A stretch of 64,000 nt of DNA. Origin: Aphanomyces cochlioides (taxonomy: Eukaryota; Oomycota; Saprolegniomycetes; Saprolegniales; Verrucalvaceae). The stretch lies in the NCBI GenBank assembly GCA_019828595.1, contig JAHQRK010000019.1, positions 744,001 to 808,000 on the forward strand, in the 5' to 3' direction. Both the position numbers and the translations under genes were made by a program. Of this stretch, positions 10,437 through 24,000 are shown piece after piece. Each line of letters begins with the position of its first letter. Position 1 is the first letter of the stretch. The notes beneath the pieces are model-generated. The model saw only the letters and a program-made list of their open reading frames with translations. It made no database searches and was not told the origin of the DNA.

Positions 10437-13400
10437 ATGGCGTTCGATGCGTCCAAGCGCGAGATCTTGCACAAGCTGCAGCAAGTCATTGACAAGTCGC
10501 CGAAAGGAAGCGTGGATGCTCCAATCGTAGACATGATTGAGCGCTTGAATGCCCATCCGGACTTTGTTGGTGCCTTAATAGTACGCCAGGCAGGTTCATC
10601 AATCTTGTAGGTCACATGTAGCAGTTGCTCTGGCCGTATCGCTGTCTTCTGTGGGGTAGCACAGTCAGAAGACGAAGACTCGCATTTAATCACGAAAGGT
10701 GGGAAATGGCTTGTTAGCTCGCATGCACCAGTCTCATTTGAAGAATTCCACGACTCTGTCTTGGCTGATCCTGCCCTCCTGCAAGGCATGGTAATGTTGA
10801 CCTGTCGTTGTTACTTTCGTCATGATCGTCCGCCTTAGGTTATTTTCAAGCATGAGCCATTCATTATGCATGTGCAATGCCGTGATGAAAATGCAGCCCG
10901 AGTACTTCTCCAATGTGGTCTTGCTTGTGGTTTTCGCGAGTCTGGCATCGTCCTCGGCAATAAGCGGACGATGGTGGCAATCCGCACGACTGCAAATGCA
11001 ATGGAAATTCCAATTGCTCATCAGGGCAAGCTCATGGTTGACGCAGCCTACTTGAAATGGATCCTGGATATTGCAAACGAGAAATTCCATGCAAACCGTG
11101 TCAAAACGGACAAACTCTTTGCAGCCATGCTGACTACACTGTTCCAGCCCACTGCAACTAACCTCACGAGCATTGCCGCTGGTTCAATGCCTTCTCTTAG
11201 CATTTCACGTGCTGGCCATGCTAGTGTGATCCGTACGAAGATCACCGTTGAAATGAAATTTACACAAGTTCTAGGTGAAAACCGGGTATTCATCATTGGT
11301 GGCCAAGGTCCAACAGCTACAAATACGGGGCGTCTTTCAGACTTAGTGCTTTTGGACACTGTCTCCAACCAACTCTCACTGCCAATGCCGCTTACCCTGC
11401 CGGCTAGAATGTATCACTCAGCGGTGTCACATCCAATTCATCGTGACGCTGTGGTGGTCTTTGGTGGGCGTGCAAGCCCTAGTAAAGCATTTGGTGACCT
11501 TTGGCTCGTTAATAGCAATGGAGAGTCTGTGCAACTGGAAGCGGCAGGTTCAGCTCCAGAAGCCCGGTGGAGTCATACCTCTGTCTTGGGTAAATATGTA
11601 TGTCTTTCTTTGCCTAAGCCTCTGCGTAGTTGGAACGAAAATGATAGTGTTTGGTGGACGCAATGCTTCTCATGTCTTTAATGATGTTTATATTCTGTCA
11701 TTCGAGTCGACACCACCTACATGGCGAGCCGTTGGTTCTGTGGGTAAGTTCAATTCAGATTCTCCAGTTGATGGGAAACAACGACTAGACTTGTGCCGCT
11801 TTCGCCATGCCGCTGTAGCTGTGCAGAAACAAGTATTTGTCTTCGGTGGCTACCAAAACTTAGATTCATCGCATGAAATTGACATGAATTCATGCCAAGT
11901 CTTCGACACTGTGACCGAGACTTGGTCAACTCAAACCTTGAAAGGAGATGTACCAAGTCCTCGCGCAAGTGCTGCTGTCTGCGTGATTGAAGAACAACAT
12001 GTGGCTCTCACAGGTGGTTCATCGTCTACTGCCCAATGCCACCAGGATGTCTATACCCTTGATCTTCGAAGTAAGTGCAAAATCTCAAATAGCCGTAAGT
12101 TTTGCTCCTAGCCAGGACATGGAAGGCTCGCCCAGCCTTGGATCACGACGCAATGCTCGTGAATCATACACTTGCTTACGATTCAACAAAGAAGATGATT
12201 TTTGTTCTGGGTGGTGGCTGCCAATGCTTTGGATTTGGAGCAATCTACAGCCCCACTTACACAATTACAGTCGAATCAAATGCAGTCGAGACAACGCCAA
12301 CACATCACCAAGTGGCTACAAGCACTAAGAAAGCTTCAAATCAAGATCAATTAGTAGTAGTGATTCCGAAGCCTCAGGTGAAAGCCACGAAGACGTTGCT
12401 TGAATCGCTTCAATTTTATGACAAATCCCGCCGTATTCAGCCTCTTGTACACTGCAAAATGAAGCTGACTGAACTGACTGAATTCATGTTTGTAGGATGG
12501 CAAGGCGAACGGACAATATTTTACGGTGCCCGTGTTCGACAACATTAAAGCTCAAGTTCCACCGGTGCAACAATGCCTGTACTCGACTGTCTTATGATTC
12601 AACTAGGCTCTAAAGGAGTATTCAATCACTCCGGTGCAGTTGGCCACGGCTCCTCCTAGCAATGAGGATGAGGTCACATCGATTGCACAGCCAGAAGCTG
12701 CAGCACAGCCTGAAGACGGAGCTACCGACATGGAGAATTTTGAATCGCCAAAAATCGATGAACCGTTGTTTGCAGTTGTCGTTGGAAAAGATCAAGTCAA
12801 GACTATCAAGACACATCTAGAATTATTGAGCCTCTACGACAAATCCCGACGAATTCATCCTCATGTACTTTGCCTGGATTTTCAATTTTTGAAAACTGAC
12901 CTTAGGACTCGGACGGACTCTTTGCTGTGCCAGTCTTGACATCGTCCTTTCCTCCTTCAGATCCTGTATGCAATTACCTCCTCGTCACTTAGTCTAAACT
13001 CACACAATAGATTATTGGAGAGCTGGAGGTGATTTTGGACGCCTCCTGCGAAGTCAAACCAGTTCTCAACCCCACTGTCGTCGTACTCGACCTCTTGAAA
13101 TCTTTTGCTAAACGTCACGACTTGCCGTCAGTCCCGACTAAAATTGAATTTGTGGCTGATGTCCTCGTTTTGCCAAAGGTATACTGTAACGTCATTTGCT
13201 ACTCTGCTCACGGCGTCCTTGCTAGAATACGTGCATGGAACCAGCTTGGAACAGCGAAGATGCGACACAACTTTGGCAAGATGTGTGTGAAAAGTCTCCA
13301 ATTTCAGTCAAACGAATTGCTCGAAGCGCTGATGTTGACTTAAGTGAAAAACGACAAAGTCATGTCGAGCTGCTTTACGTTCACTCGTCCTTCGTGGTAC

Positions 13401-14202
13401 CTCCTCGGTATTGTACAAACGATATCACTCCTATCTACATGTATCTAGTGGCGTTGGGTGGGTTGAAGTCCGAGAGAATGGACTAAAGTATGCCTGGGAT
13501 ATCCAAAAGGTCATGTTCTCGTCAGGAAATGTGACTGAGAAAGCTCGAATGGCTAAAATCGGTACCTACCATGACAAAACCATACCTTGATACAGTCGTG
13601 GAATAGGTTGTGCTGGAGAAACGATTGTAGACATGTACGCTGGGATCGGCTATTACGTGATTCCCTTCCTCGTGCATGGCAAAGCAGCTCATGTCCACGC
13701 TCTCGAGTGGAACCCCGATTCGGTTGATGCCTTGCGATATAATTTAGAGCGAAATAGAGTCTCCTCACGATGCACAGTGTACCCTGGTGACAATCGCATT
13801 TCAGGACCGACATTAGGTGCGATCGCCGACCGCGTGAACTTGGGGTAAGTTGACTCAATTTTCTCGCGCGCTCAAATTTGCCATCTATCTACCCAGGTTG
13901 TTACCCAAGAGTGAGCATGGTTGGCCAGTCGCTGTGCAAGTATTGAAGCCAAGTGGCGGATGGTTACATGTTCACGAGAATGTGCCGGTGGAAGATATTA
14001 CTGCGTGGTAGGTTGATCAAGTGATTTTGAGCTCTATTGTCTCAATAGGCAAGAACATGTCGTCCGAAGTATTCAGGAGCTGGGCCGCAGTATTGGCAAA
14101 CACTGGAAAGTCGAGTGTGCACACCTCGAGCGCGTCAAATCGTACGCCCCCAAGGTTTACCATCTCGTTGCCGATATCCATTGCACTCCCCTTGAAACGT
14201 AA
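10437..14202 (+). CDS. Wybutosine synthesis fusion: TYW3, kelch propeller, TYW2
   Basis: Wybutosine is the tricyclic base at position 37 of tRNA-Phe. TYW2 transfers the aminocarboxypropyl group from SAM and TYW3 then methylates. Exon 1 begins MAFDASKREILHKL and continues into the TYW3 signature SSCSGRIAVF (10614-10660). From about 11260 to 12280 come kelch blades (VFIIGG, VVVFGGR, MIVFGGR, VFVFGGY, VALTGG, IFVLGGG). The TYW2 part ends the protein: MFSSGNVTEKARMA, SAM motif DMYAGIGYYVIPF (13630-13670), ALEWNP, and the C-terminal VKSYAPKVYHLVADIHC. The same order is known from plants, where one polypeptide carries TYW2, TYW3 and a TYW4-like propeller. About a dozen introns of 40 to 60 bases, including 13387-13448, keep the frame. 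Part of the TYW2 N-terminal module is duplicated (listed separately). Confidence 0.85.
12345..12965 (+). repeat. Internal duplication of the TYW2 N-terminal module
   Basis: Two copies lie in tandem within the fusion gene. Copy 1 (about 12345-12565) reads LVVVIPKPQVKATKTLLESL, then FYDKSRRIQP, an intron, and GQYFTVPVFD. Copy 2 (about 12765-12965) reads FAVVVGKDQVKTIKTHLELL, then LYDKSRRIHP, an intron at the same place, and GLFAVPVLT. TYW2 enzymes normally have one such module. Both copies keep the intron, so this is a genomic duplication of an exon pair. Between them is an acidic, Ala/Pro-rich linker. Confidence 0.7.
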
Positions 14203-14356
14203 TTGACGGAGACACTTCCAATACCTAAATCAGAGCATTTTGCATTGTGGCAATAGTAATAATGCTATAATCTATCACCCTAGCATTTAGATGCTTCTTG
14301 GGATACTGATATTATGTGAAACACAAGACTTTGGTTGACTTCATCATCAATGCATG

Positions 14357-15371
<1,015 letters not shown>

Positions 15372-16154
15372 TGGGTTCAAACGTCAAAGTGCAGTTTTCC
15401 AATGATATTCACTCTGACAATATGTATCAATTTGTAAAATATCATTTTCTTGAAGATAAAATGATACAATATGAAGATGTCGTACTATGGGACTCTATTG
15501 ACTTACTGTAGCTTATAATATGGCTGAGTGTAGTCAGCATGAATAGCTCTGGTAGAAATAAACCCGCGAGCTTGTTGTAAGCTGATGCCAAGTCGTTGTT
15601 TGCCGTCAAGAAAATATCATTCTTAGTCACACTGCTCATTATTTCGAGGAATTTATCAAAGGTTACTTAATAATTCATATTAAATATTGTGCTTTCTACT
15701 CAAAATTTCCTCCGGCGATTGGTTGAATCAACCGCCGGCAAATCGCCAGACCTCCGAAATATAATACAAATATCAATTTTAGAAGGTTATTTTGACCTTG
15801 AGTTGAAGTCTTGATCGGGATGGTACACGAAATCGACGAAGCTTCGTCGCTGCGCTGGCGAGGCCAGAGGCCTCTCCACTCGTTGTACGCTCAACGTGAG
15901 GAGCGCTGAATAACGTGGAGTTCTCTTTGAGGTGGGGTCGCTGTGGAAGGTTGTTCAGAGTCATTGAGATGATGTGAGATTTGCAGCTTTTCTCTCTTAA
16001 ACTTAGGTCAGTTTTCAGCCAATCAATTGATAGTAAAATTATTTTTAGCCAATCATCTTGTTCGGACGATTTCCAGGCGATTGGAAATATCGCCTGAAAT
16101 TGGCAAACTTGGACAATATTTGTCCTAAAAATAGACACTTGAAGGGTGTGAAGA
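15372..16154. other. Divergent intergenic region with GGCGAT hairpins
   Basis: Contains no supported gene. Two imperfect foldbacks built on GGCGAT/ATCGCC lie at about 15711-15739 and 16068-16100. A 119-codon minus-strand frame at 15779-16138 lies between them and has no recognisable signature. Promoters for TRM8 and for the gene at 16155 must be in here. Confidence 0.4.
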
Positions 16155-17078
16155 ATGAAGAAGGAGGCAGCGAACGATGTGTCGATGGCGTTCTACATTG
16201 GAGGCGGTGTGCTCCTTGTCATAGCCTTCTTTGTTCGAATCTATTGCCGTCGACAACGCAGGCGATGTAAGTTGTTCTCCATGAAATTCTATCTCTGACA
16301 GCGAAAAAGACCATTCACCATTGGAAGTTGGTCAAATCACACTGTCGGAGAACATTGCTCGACGCAAACGCGACCTCCACCGCTATATTGATACGCTCCA
16401 AAGACAGCTAGACACTCGAAAGCAGCAGCTTGAAATGCACGACCACGTCGAACAAGTCTTGACGGCGCGTAAACAAGTGGAAGATGGGACCCATGACAAC
16501 GATCCAACTTGGAAAGCCATCATGGATCGAGGCAAAGAAATGTATGGAGAAGAATGGGAGCAGGGGAAAGATGGAGAACTGCCTCTGAGGTACTTGAACG
16601 ACCGACGTTTGGTTTATGCACTTGGTCTTAGTGTACTGGTGACAATGCACAAAGAGGAGCTTTTAAGTCAGACGACTCAGCGTCCCCATGAGACCCAAGA
16701 GCAAGTAAGATTGTAAACTTAGCATTCCGTCATGTTGGCTAGAAAATGAAGAAGACGATCGAGCGACAGAATGCAGCAGCGCTTGTCAAACAGGAGTTTG
16801 TTCTGAAGACTGCTCGACGTGGCCAAGGCAAAACGCCGCCGCTCCTTGACTCGCAGTGGAAATCTCAGCGCAAAATGAGCTCTGCTGTGAAACCTCAAGA
16901 CTCGATGCCGGTGGACTCAACGCCCCGCGATCCAACATGGAGCAAGCATCGATTTGCTGAAGTACCACATGCTCAACCGTTTCCAGTGCCACGGCTAAAG
17001 CTGAATGCGCTTCACAGCTCTTCTCCCACGGTAAGACCAGTAGTTTCAGTCAAAGATATATTGAAAGCCACCATGTGA
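16155..17078 (+). CDS. Membrane-anchored coiled-coil protein, unknown function
   Basis: Not recognised. Start MKKEAANDVS is followed at once by one hydrophobic helix (YIGGGVLLVIAFFVRIY) and a basic stop-transfer CRRQRRR, so this is likely a single-pass protein with most of its length in the cytosol. The middle is charged and helical (RRKRDLHRYIDTLQRQLDTR), a probable coiled coil, then a conserved-looking DPTWKAIMDRGKEMYGEEW. The tail after the last intron is rich in Lys, Pro and Ser. The first intron is read as GTAAG at 16268 to an AAG ending near 16308, a less usual acceptor context but the only one that keeps frame. The second intron lies around 16703-16742. It ends 13 bases before the convergent BET gene stop. 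Confidence 0.65.
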
Positions 17079-17091
17079 CTTGGACCCAACT

Positions 17092-17919
17092 CTACTCTTT
17101 GGATCGCTTGGAGGATTTCTCGCCGTCCTTGTCTTTCTTGCGCTTGCCTTTCTTTAGTGTTCGGGGAAGCGCACCGCCGGGAACACAGTCCTTAATGAAT
17201 GCATCGACTTCCTTGAATGTTTTGGTGTCAATCGCATCAACGTTCAATTCCAATTCATCCGCATTTTGCTACAACATAGATATGAGTCCTTGGATTGTAT
17301 TGAATTGTGGCCAACTCTGTCAAGAGCTTTTGGGCAGCGTTCTTCTAGCATTTCAATGACAGTACCAAGATCCTTGCTCGAGATTTTGTAAATGTCTTGG
17401 CTAAATACAATCCTTTCTTCCAAGGAAGGTTCCCTTTATCAGCAGCAACATTACGACAATATACAAGGGTGCATGCTTACGAAGACGATGATTTGTTCGA
17501 GGGCCCATCGTCGAGCTTGAGTTCTTTCATCCTTTCATCAAACAACTTGGACAAGTCGTGCGCGACGGCCCACAAATCCGAGCCATCCTATGCACCTCCC
17601 AATGAATCCCTGCCGTCATATGTGTGGCGTACCTGATTGTAAAGCTTGCAATTGTCCCAGATCAATCGCATGTCTTTCGCAAATTCTTCAGGCTTCTTGT
17701 ACTCGCCCTTGCTGAGTTTCGTCCGCACAGTCGTCATGTCCATGGGGGTCTTGACAACTTGGAGGTAATCATACAAGCCCCATTCTTCCCAGTTCACACG
17801 TTCCCGAAAGGCCTCTTCATACATGAGCTATATCCAATCGTCCAACGTATACCTGATGATTCCATCTTGAAGAACTCATCGAGGACCTCCACACACAGCG
17901 CCTTCTGTTCGGCTTCCAT
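17092..17919 (-). CDS. Small BET-type protein: one bromodomain plus NET domain
   Basis: Bromodomains read acetyl-lysine on histones; the NET (ET) domain recruits chromatin partners. Exon 1 is MEAEQKALCVEVLDEFFKME. The bromodomain follows: WGLYDYLQVVKTPMDMTTV, KDMRLIWDNCKLYNQ (the Asn is the acetyl-lysine contact) and LFDERMKEL. The next exon gives a NET domain, LEERIVFSQDIYKISSKDLG and VIEMLEERCPKAL, closing with FKEVDAFIKDCVPG and a Lys-rich tail ending KRSKE. Protein about 230 residues, with one bromodomain where animal and fungal BETs have two; plant GTE proteins also have one. Introns of roughly 40 to 50 bases. The second exon start is best taken at AG before GCC (SSEAFRERVNW). Confidence 0.85.
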
Positions 17920-18855
17920 TGCTTTTTATTCTTTGTCAAATAGGAATCCGGATAATTCCTGTCGCATTATCCGGAAATACTTGTGCAATGCTGGACGGTG
18001 CGAGCAACTTGCACAGGGGGCCAGTGACTGCAATCTAATCGAGCACCCGAGACCTCTATGCGCGAGGGGATCGCTCAGCTGAGAGGATGCTGTCTCTCAT
18101 GCGTCTCCAGTGCCTAGAACTCTCTCTTATTCAAATTAAGCTTGACATTTGTATACTCGATTTCGAATTTCAAAAGAAATTGTAACCACGTCGTTTTCGG
18201 CACGAAAATTCCCGCCATGCAAAAATAGAACTGGGCTGTAACAATATTGTTATATTTTTGGTTGCTTGTTGTCTTATCCGAGTTGCCCTCCACGAAGAAA
18301 CTTAATGCAGCCTAAGCCCACCTAAGAGTAGTCGTTGCTCATAACGGAGCCATTCCTTGGCTTGTGCTGCGCTATGGACCCACCAATAGTCGTAAAATTA
18401 TGGGTGGAGGAGTGGACACGCATCCAGTACGATGAAGTAAGCGATGAAATTTGACCAACAGATCTACAACAAGCATTTAGATGATTCGGTGGTACATTTT
18501 CCTACATGAATAACTTAAGACTGGATCAACTTTAACGCGATTATTGGTCGCACGGAGCTCTCGTGCAGGATAGGGCGAAAAACAAGGTTCCCCCCTTGCC
18601 CCCTGGTTCGTTGATGTCAAAATGGAACAAGTCACTCCGTTGTCTCCAAAGACTTGACTAAGACACACTGCTACATGCCGCAATGCTGAAAAGGAGCCAC
18701 CGAGGGGCTTGGGGGCGGAGGCGTGATGAAGCCACTTCCAATAGATTTTGACCAAGCAAGATTTGATATTTTTGTGATAATTGCTATATTTGTTACAATT
18801 TTGTGGCGTTAGTTACCGGATACGCCATAAACGCATTTGCTTGGCGGGGCAGGAT
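17920..18855. other. Divergent intergenic region, BET / poly(A) polymerase
   Basis: Mostly without support for genes. A tiny spliced frame at 18374-18509 (MDPPIVVKLWVEEWTRIQYD, a possible 25-base intron, then a short tail) is coding-like but only about 36 codons. A 92-codon minus-strand frame at 18477-18755 is unlike any family I know. Either could be a relic. Confidence 0.35.
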
Positions 18856-20779
18856 ATGCAGGAGAACGTGACGACAGCGCCCGGGACCGTCCTGGAACAG
18901 GCGTACAAGCCGATTCGAACGACGCCGCCAGAGCCGATCGACTTGGAGATGAGTGCAAAGCTGCAGGCGTACATGGACAAGAACTTTCCCACCGAAACAG
19001 AGAAGAACATTCAACGACGGACAATCATCTTGGGCGACTTGCGTCGGATTTTCCGCGCGTGGGTCAAAGATGTTTGCATCCAACGAGGAGTCCTTGAAGA
19101 AATTGCCAACGAAGCGGGAGGGATCATTCTCGTGTCAGGGTCGTACCGTCTTGGCGTGAACGAACCCGGTGCAGATATCGATACCATTTGCGTCGCGCCA
19201 AAGTTTGTCACGCGCGAAGACTTTTTCTCGTCGTTAAAAGACATTTTGTTGAAGCACTCAAAAGTGACGAATTTGGTGGCGATCGAAGGAGCTGTCGTTC
19301 CCATCTTGACTTTTGACTACGAAGAGATCAATATCGATTTGCAGATCGCAATCTTGGACCGCAGTAGCATCCCAGACGACCTAAGAATTCTCGACGACAA
19401 CATCCTCGACGGTGTGGACACTGCGACGGAAAAGAGTCTTAACGGGCCTCGTGTGACGGAACTTATGATCAAGCTCACACCAAACCGAGAAAGTTTCATC
19501 GCTGTCTTGCGCATTGTGCGTCGTTGGGCAAAGAGACGAGGTCTATATTCAAATAAACTGGGATATTTGGGTGGGGTTAACTGGTGTATTCTGGTTTGTT
19601 TCATCAATCAGCTCTACCCGACGGCTGCACCTTCAACTCTGTTGCTCCGCTTTTTCATGGTTCTTTCGCAGTGGAAATGGCCATCAGCAATTCAGGTACT
19701 TGTCCTCAACGTCACCTTTTGTCTCATGCATGTTTCAGCTCTGCAAGACTTACGATGCAAAGCTTGGGCTTGAAGTCTGGAATGCTAACTTCGGGGCGAA
19801 CCGATTCCAAGTCATGCCAATCCTCACGCCAGCATATCCATCCATGAATTCTTCCTACAATGTTTCCATCCATTCTCTCAACGTGATGAAGGAAGAGTTT
19901 ACTCGAGGGCTGGACGTGGTTAAGTCCATCATCAACAATGGTGGTGCCGACTGGTCGCCTCTCTTTGAACCTTCCGAGTACTTTGTGGACCACCAGCACT
20001 ATCTCGCTGTGGAGATCTATACCATCGACCCAAATGACCAACAAGCTTGGTGCGGTTATGCTGAATCCCGTCTGCGCAAATTCATTGAAAGTCTTGCGTA
20101 CCACAACCCTCAACTCTGCCGCTTGCGCGTGTATCCCAAGAAGTTCCCTCTCTCGTTCGTGAATGAACCTGGCAAAGAAGAGAAGCATGGCGCAACTTAT
20201 TTCGTCGCCTTTGACGTGGACAAGCAAAAGATTCGAGGCAAAGAAGTTCGCCTTGACAGCGCTGTGGAAGACTTCAAGATTAACAGTTTGTACCGCTGGC
20301 CGAAGCGCGTCGAAGGAATGGACGTCAAGATTACACCATTGGGCTGGAAAGCTCTGCCAGAGCATGTCTTTGACGATATGGGTGGGCTCAAGGCGGCCAA
20401 GGAAATGCGCCAAAAGTACCTCAAGCGAAAGAAAGAGGAGCAGGCCAAATTGGATGCCGAACTCGCAGCAGCCACGCCAACTCCCCCGCTTGCACCAGCT
20501 GTGCCACTCCACCATCCACAGCCTCTCAGCAGCGACGACTCGATGTCGCAAGAAGACGGCAGTAAATCCATGAGTCAACCCGAATTAAATGAATCTGCTT
20601 CCCAATCCACTCCATCGTCAACTCCAGCTCCCTCGCCAACAATGGCTCCATCACCACTTGTGGAGAAGCGGGCACGCGAAGATCCCCCACCGATGGAACT
20701 TCCACCTGCCGTCTTGGCCATGCAAAATGACTCGCCCCCAAAGCGACGCAAGATGAAAATCTCTTTTGGGGCAATGTGA
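18856..20779 (+). CDS. PAP: Nuclear poly(A) polymerase
   Basis: Adds the poly(A) tail to cleaved pre-mRNA in the nucleus. Two exons, 18856-19695 and 19739-20779, with a 43-base intron. The nucleotidyltransferase core has GSYRLGVNEPGADIDTICVA, holding the helical-turn Gly-Ser and the first two metal-binding Asp residues, and a third Asp in EINIDLQIA. The central domain has VLRIVRRWAKRRGLYSNKLG and GGVNWCILV; the RNA-binding end has MPILTPAYPSMNSSYNVS, typical of PAP-alpha. The tail from about 20450 is rich in Pro, Ser and Gln and ends with a nuclear-localisation-like KRRKMK. ATG at 18856 (MQENVTTAPGT) is the first Met in the open frame. The length, about 625 residues, suits the family. Confidence 0.93.
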
Positions 20780-20905
20780 TGCCGCTTGCACTCGTTAGGA
20801 AATTATTAATCAGCCCAGCTAGCTCGTACTGGAGGTGGGCCTTCTAAACTTATAAAAATAAATGAAATGACCATGACGTGGCGTCATGAAACAAGGTGCG
20901 AACCA

Positions 20906-20912
20906 TCATTCT
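20906..20912 (+). promoter_or_regulatory. Possible oomycete initiator (Inr) of the giant gene
   Basis: TCATTCT lies about 95 bases before the start codon at 21003 and fits the oomycete initiator pattern YCAYTYY, in a pyrimidine-rich run. It is placed as expected between the poly(A) polymerase stop and the next gene. The motif is short, so chance is possible. Confidence 0.3.
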
Positions 20913-21002
20913 CTCTCTTTTCGCTCACCAAGAAACTTTCCCAAAGGTCGCGGGGGTTTCAAAAGTCACCGGCGGTTCGATTGAATTCACTTTCGAAAGA
21001 GC

Positions 21003-24000
21003 ATGTCGACCGTTCCGACCGTGCTCCGTGAAGGTTATCTCACGAAGCGGAGCCAAAGTTCAGCCTTGGTTACGAATTGGCGAAAGCGCTACTTTCGCCT
21101 CGTGCCGGGCGAGCTGCTCTACTTCGAAACGATCGCAGACCTTGAGCCCCGACGTCGCATTCCGCTCGGTCTTGACACTGTTGTGAGTCTCAACAATGAT
21201 CAGGGCTATACGATGTGTTTCTCAATCAAATCGACGCCAACATCTGAAACATTCTACGTCCAGGCTGCTACAGAAGTAGGCATCTCTACACATTGGATGG
21301 TGTATAATTGGGTTGATAGGGAGAGAAGAAAGCATGGGTCGATGCGCTGTATGAAGCCTCCCGATTCACGAAAGACGTTGTCCAAAAAGGTACCTTTTGC
21401 TCTTCGATGTCGATTTGAAAGTCCGTGTAGGTCCGATTTTGGAGCCCCCGCCACCACCAGCACGCCCTCGTGACCTTCACAAGGAAGCGCAGTCTGCCAA
21501 CATCATTTTAAATGTGAAAGTTGTGCAAGCCAAGGGTCTTATTGCGGCGGACACGAGGGGAACGAGTGACCCATACTGTGTGGTTACACTCCTCGACAAA
21601 AACGGATTCCCCATCAAGCACACGACACAAAAGACCAAGGTGATCGACAGAGAGCTCAGCCCAGTGTGGAACTGTGATATGCGATTTGGCGATGTACGTG
21701 ATCGATTAAAGGCACATCTGACTGTGTACTTTGACAGAAAATTGATCTCTCCATTGCCAGCGCGATTCGCTTTGAAGTGATCGACCATGACCATTTTTCA
21801 CGTGATGATCCGATCGGTGTTGTGACTGTCCCTCTTGGATTCTTCAAAATGAGCGTTGCCAGCGCTATCTCCTCGGAAACTGTAAGTTTACAGCCCATGG
21901 CACTCTTTATGACTACCTCACTAGATTGATCACTGGTTTCATATTGATCCGCCAGTTAGTGGAGCTCGCCCAACGACACACTTGCTGAATTTTGGGCAGA
22001 ACGAAAAGCAGCTCGATGAACGTGACCATGGAGAGCTGCACTTGGTCATGAATATGAAAGGCGAGGACTTGCCGGACTTCTTTCGTAAATTGGAGACCCG
22101 AGCGTCAAGTCCAACTCGACACCAGCTATCTACCTCGTTGGACGAGACAGACAATCGCTTGGAAGTAACAGTCTTGGCGGCTCGAGACCTTGTGTATGTC
22201 GATCCAAAGGATCTCTCGCAAGAAGGACAACCAAGTTTAGCTGTGAATCCAATGTGCGAAATCACAATCTTGGATGGGAAAACCCACGCCGCGATGAAAA
22301 ACGAACTCTTTCGCACAGTCGTTCAATTTCGCACGCGCAGTCCAGTGTTTCCTGATGCCAACTTCATTTGCGGCCGGGTTCGTTTTCCCACGAAAGGTCT
22401 CTATTTAAAGTCTGGCTTGCGTAGGCTTCAGACATTGATCGTGCTGGTTTTCTGAAAGTCACACTCTACCACGTCGAAAACGCTAAGCAAACCATTCCCA
22501 TCGGATCCGTCGAAGTGGACTTGAACACAGTCTCAGCTTATAAAGTGACCAAGTGGTACACGCTTCTCTCGCATGGAACCCCTCCGCAAGAAGCCGGTGA
22601 AGTGCAGCTTAAACTCTCACTCGTTGGCGAAACGAGGGGAGAAAAGTTGCAGCGGGAGGAAACGAAGCGGTTCGTGTATCTTCATCATGCAGGAGCTGAG
22701 ATCTATCTACTTAGGGCTATCAATGCAGCAGCAAATGCCAAATCCCTGGAGCAGAGCGAGTGAGAATTCGAAAAATGTGATCGTGATCTTATTGGAAATG
22801 TAGGCTTGAGAGCGCTCAGTTTCTCATGCTTCAGTCGATGCGAGACCTCGATGGTGCTCGCGTAGCCTGTGCCGAGAAAGGATACCAAGTCCGTCATCCA
22901 AAGTTTTACGGCGTCAATGGCTACCTCCACGCCGCGCATTCACAGCTTATTCAAGCTAACAAGCGCCATCAAACACCCGAAGATGTCTTTCAAAACCGAG
23001 GCCACATTGAAGGTTACGCGCTTTTGGATATTAAAGTTGTCGGCGTGCACAACCTTCAGCTTGGGGATCGCATGAATCGTACTTTTGAATACCTATGGCA
23101 AAGTTTAACTACCACTCGTAGAGCCAGGCATGGGCTCATACGCTCGTATTGATCTGGAGCCATCCACAGCAGTGATGCAAGCCAAGCGCATGTACAAGCC
23201 ATACTTGACAGCAAAGAAAAAACCTGTGGTGAAGGCTGTACAGTCTCAACGTGTAGTGCAGCACGACAGCGAAGGTTGACATTGACGTCGATTCATGCCT
23301 AAAGTAATGTCTAGGGCGCGAGATAAATATGAATGTTGGCGCAGTCCGTCAGGCAATCTGGGGAAAGACGCCGTTAGCCGCAGAAGTTTCGCCCAGCCGA
23401 CAGCGCATCTCTAGAAACGAATCCCGACAGGAGCATGCTCCTGCTATGTTTGAAGACCGACCCTACCTTCGTGTGCGAGTTGTGTCGGGCCATAGCTTGA
23501 TCGCGGGTGATATGAATGGCTACAGTGATCCATACTGCACTCTCTTCTTGACCAACGCCCAAGATGCACCCTTCGAACTCGAGAAGAAGCGAACTGCTGT
23601 TGTGAGTAAAACACTCAACCCTGTCTGGAAGCACGAAGAATTTACATTCGGCCACGTAAGTGTTTCTCTTTAGCCAATGCATTTATTCCCGTCAAAGGCG
23701 ATTGATTTGAACCAAGCCAAGAGCCTCCTAGTCCATGTGAAGGATCACAACAACATTGGCAAGAGCACACCGCTGGGTCGAGTTGAGATCCCAATTCAAG
23801 ACTTGTGTCAAGGATCAGCAACGACTACATCCATCCATTCAGTGTCGATGACAAAGAGATACCCACTCACTCCAGAACCGTGGATGAAGAAGGTATAATT
23901 CTCAATTTTGCTCCTCCTTATTGTCATTCATCCAGCAAAATCTCCATTTGGGCGAACTTTGCCTGGAAACAGAAGTCAAAGGCAATGCAACAGTGCTTGC

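Noticed and set aside
18477..18755. 92-codon minus-strand frame (TNQGARGEPCFSPYPAREL)
   Set aside because: Looks oddly protein-like but matches no gene I know, has no intron support and overlaps a small plus-strand candidate; could be a relic of a mobile element.
19724..20578. 284-codon minus-strand frame opposite poly(A) polymerase
   Set aside because: It is antisense to a well-conserved exon and reads as the mirror of its codon bias; no signature of its own.
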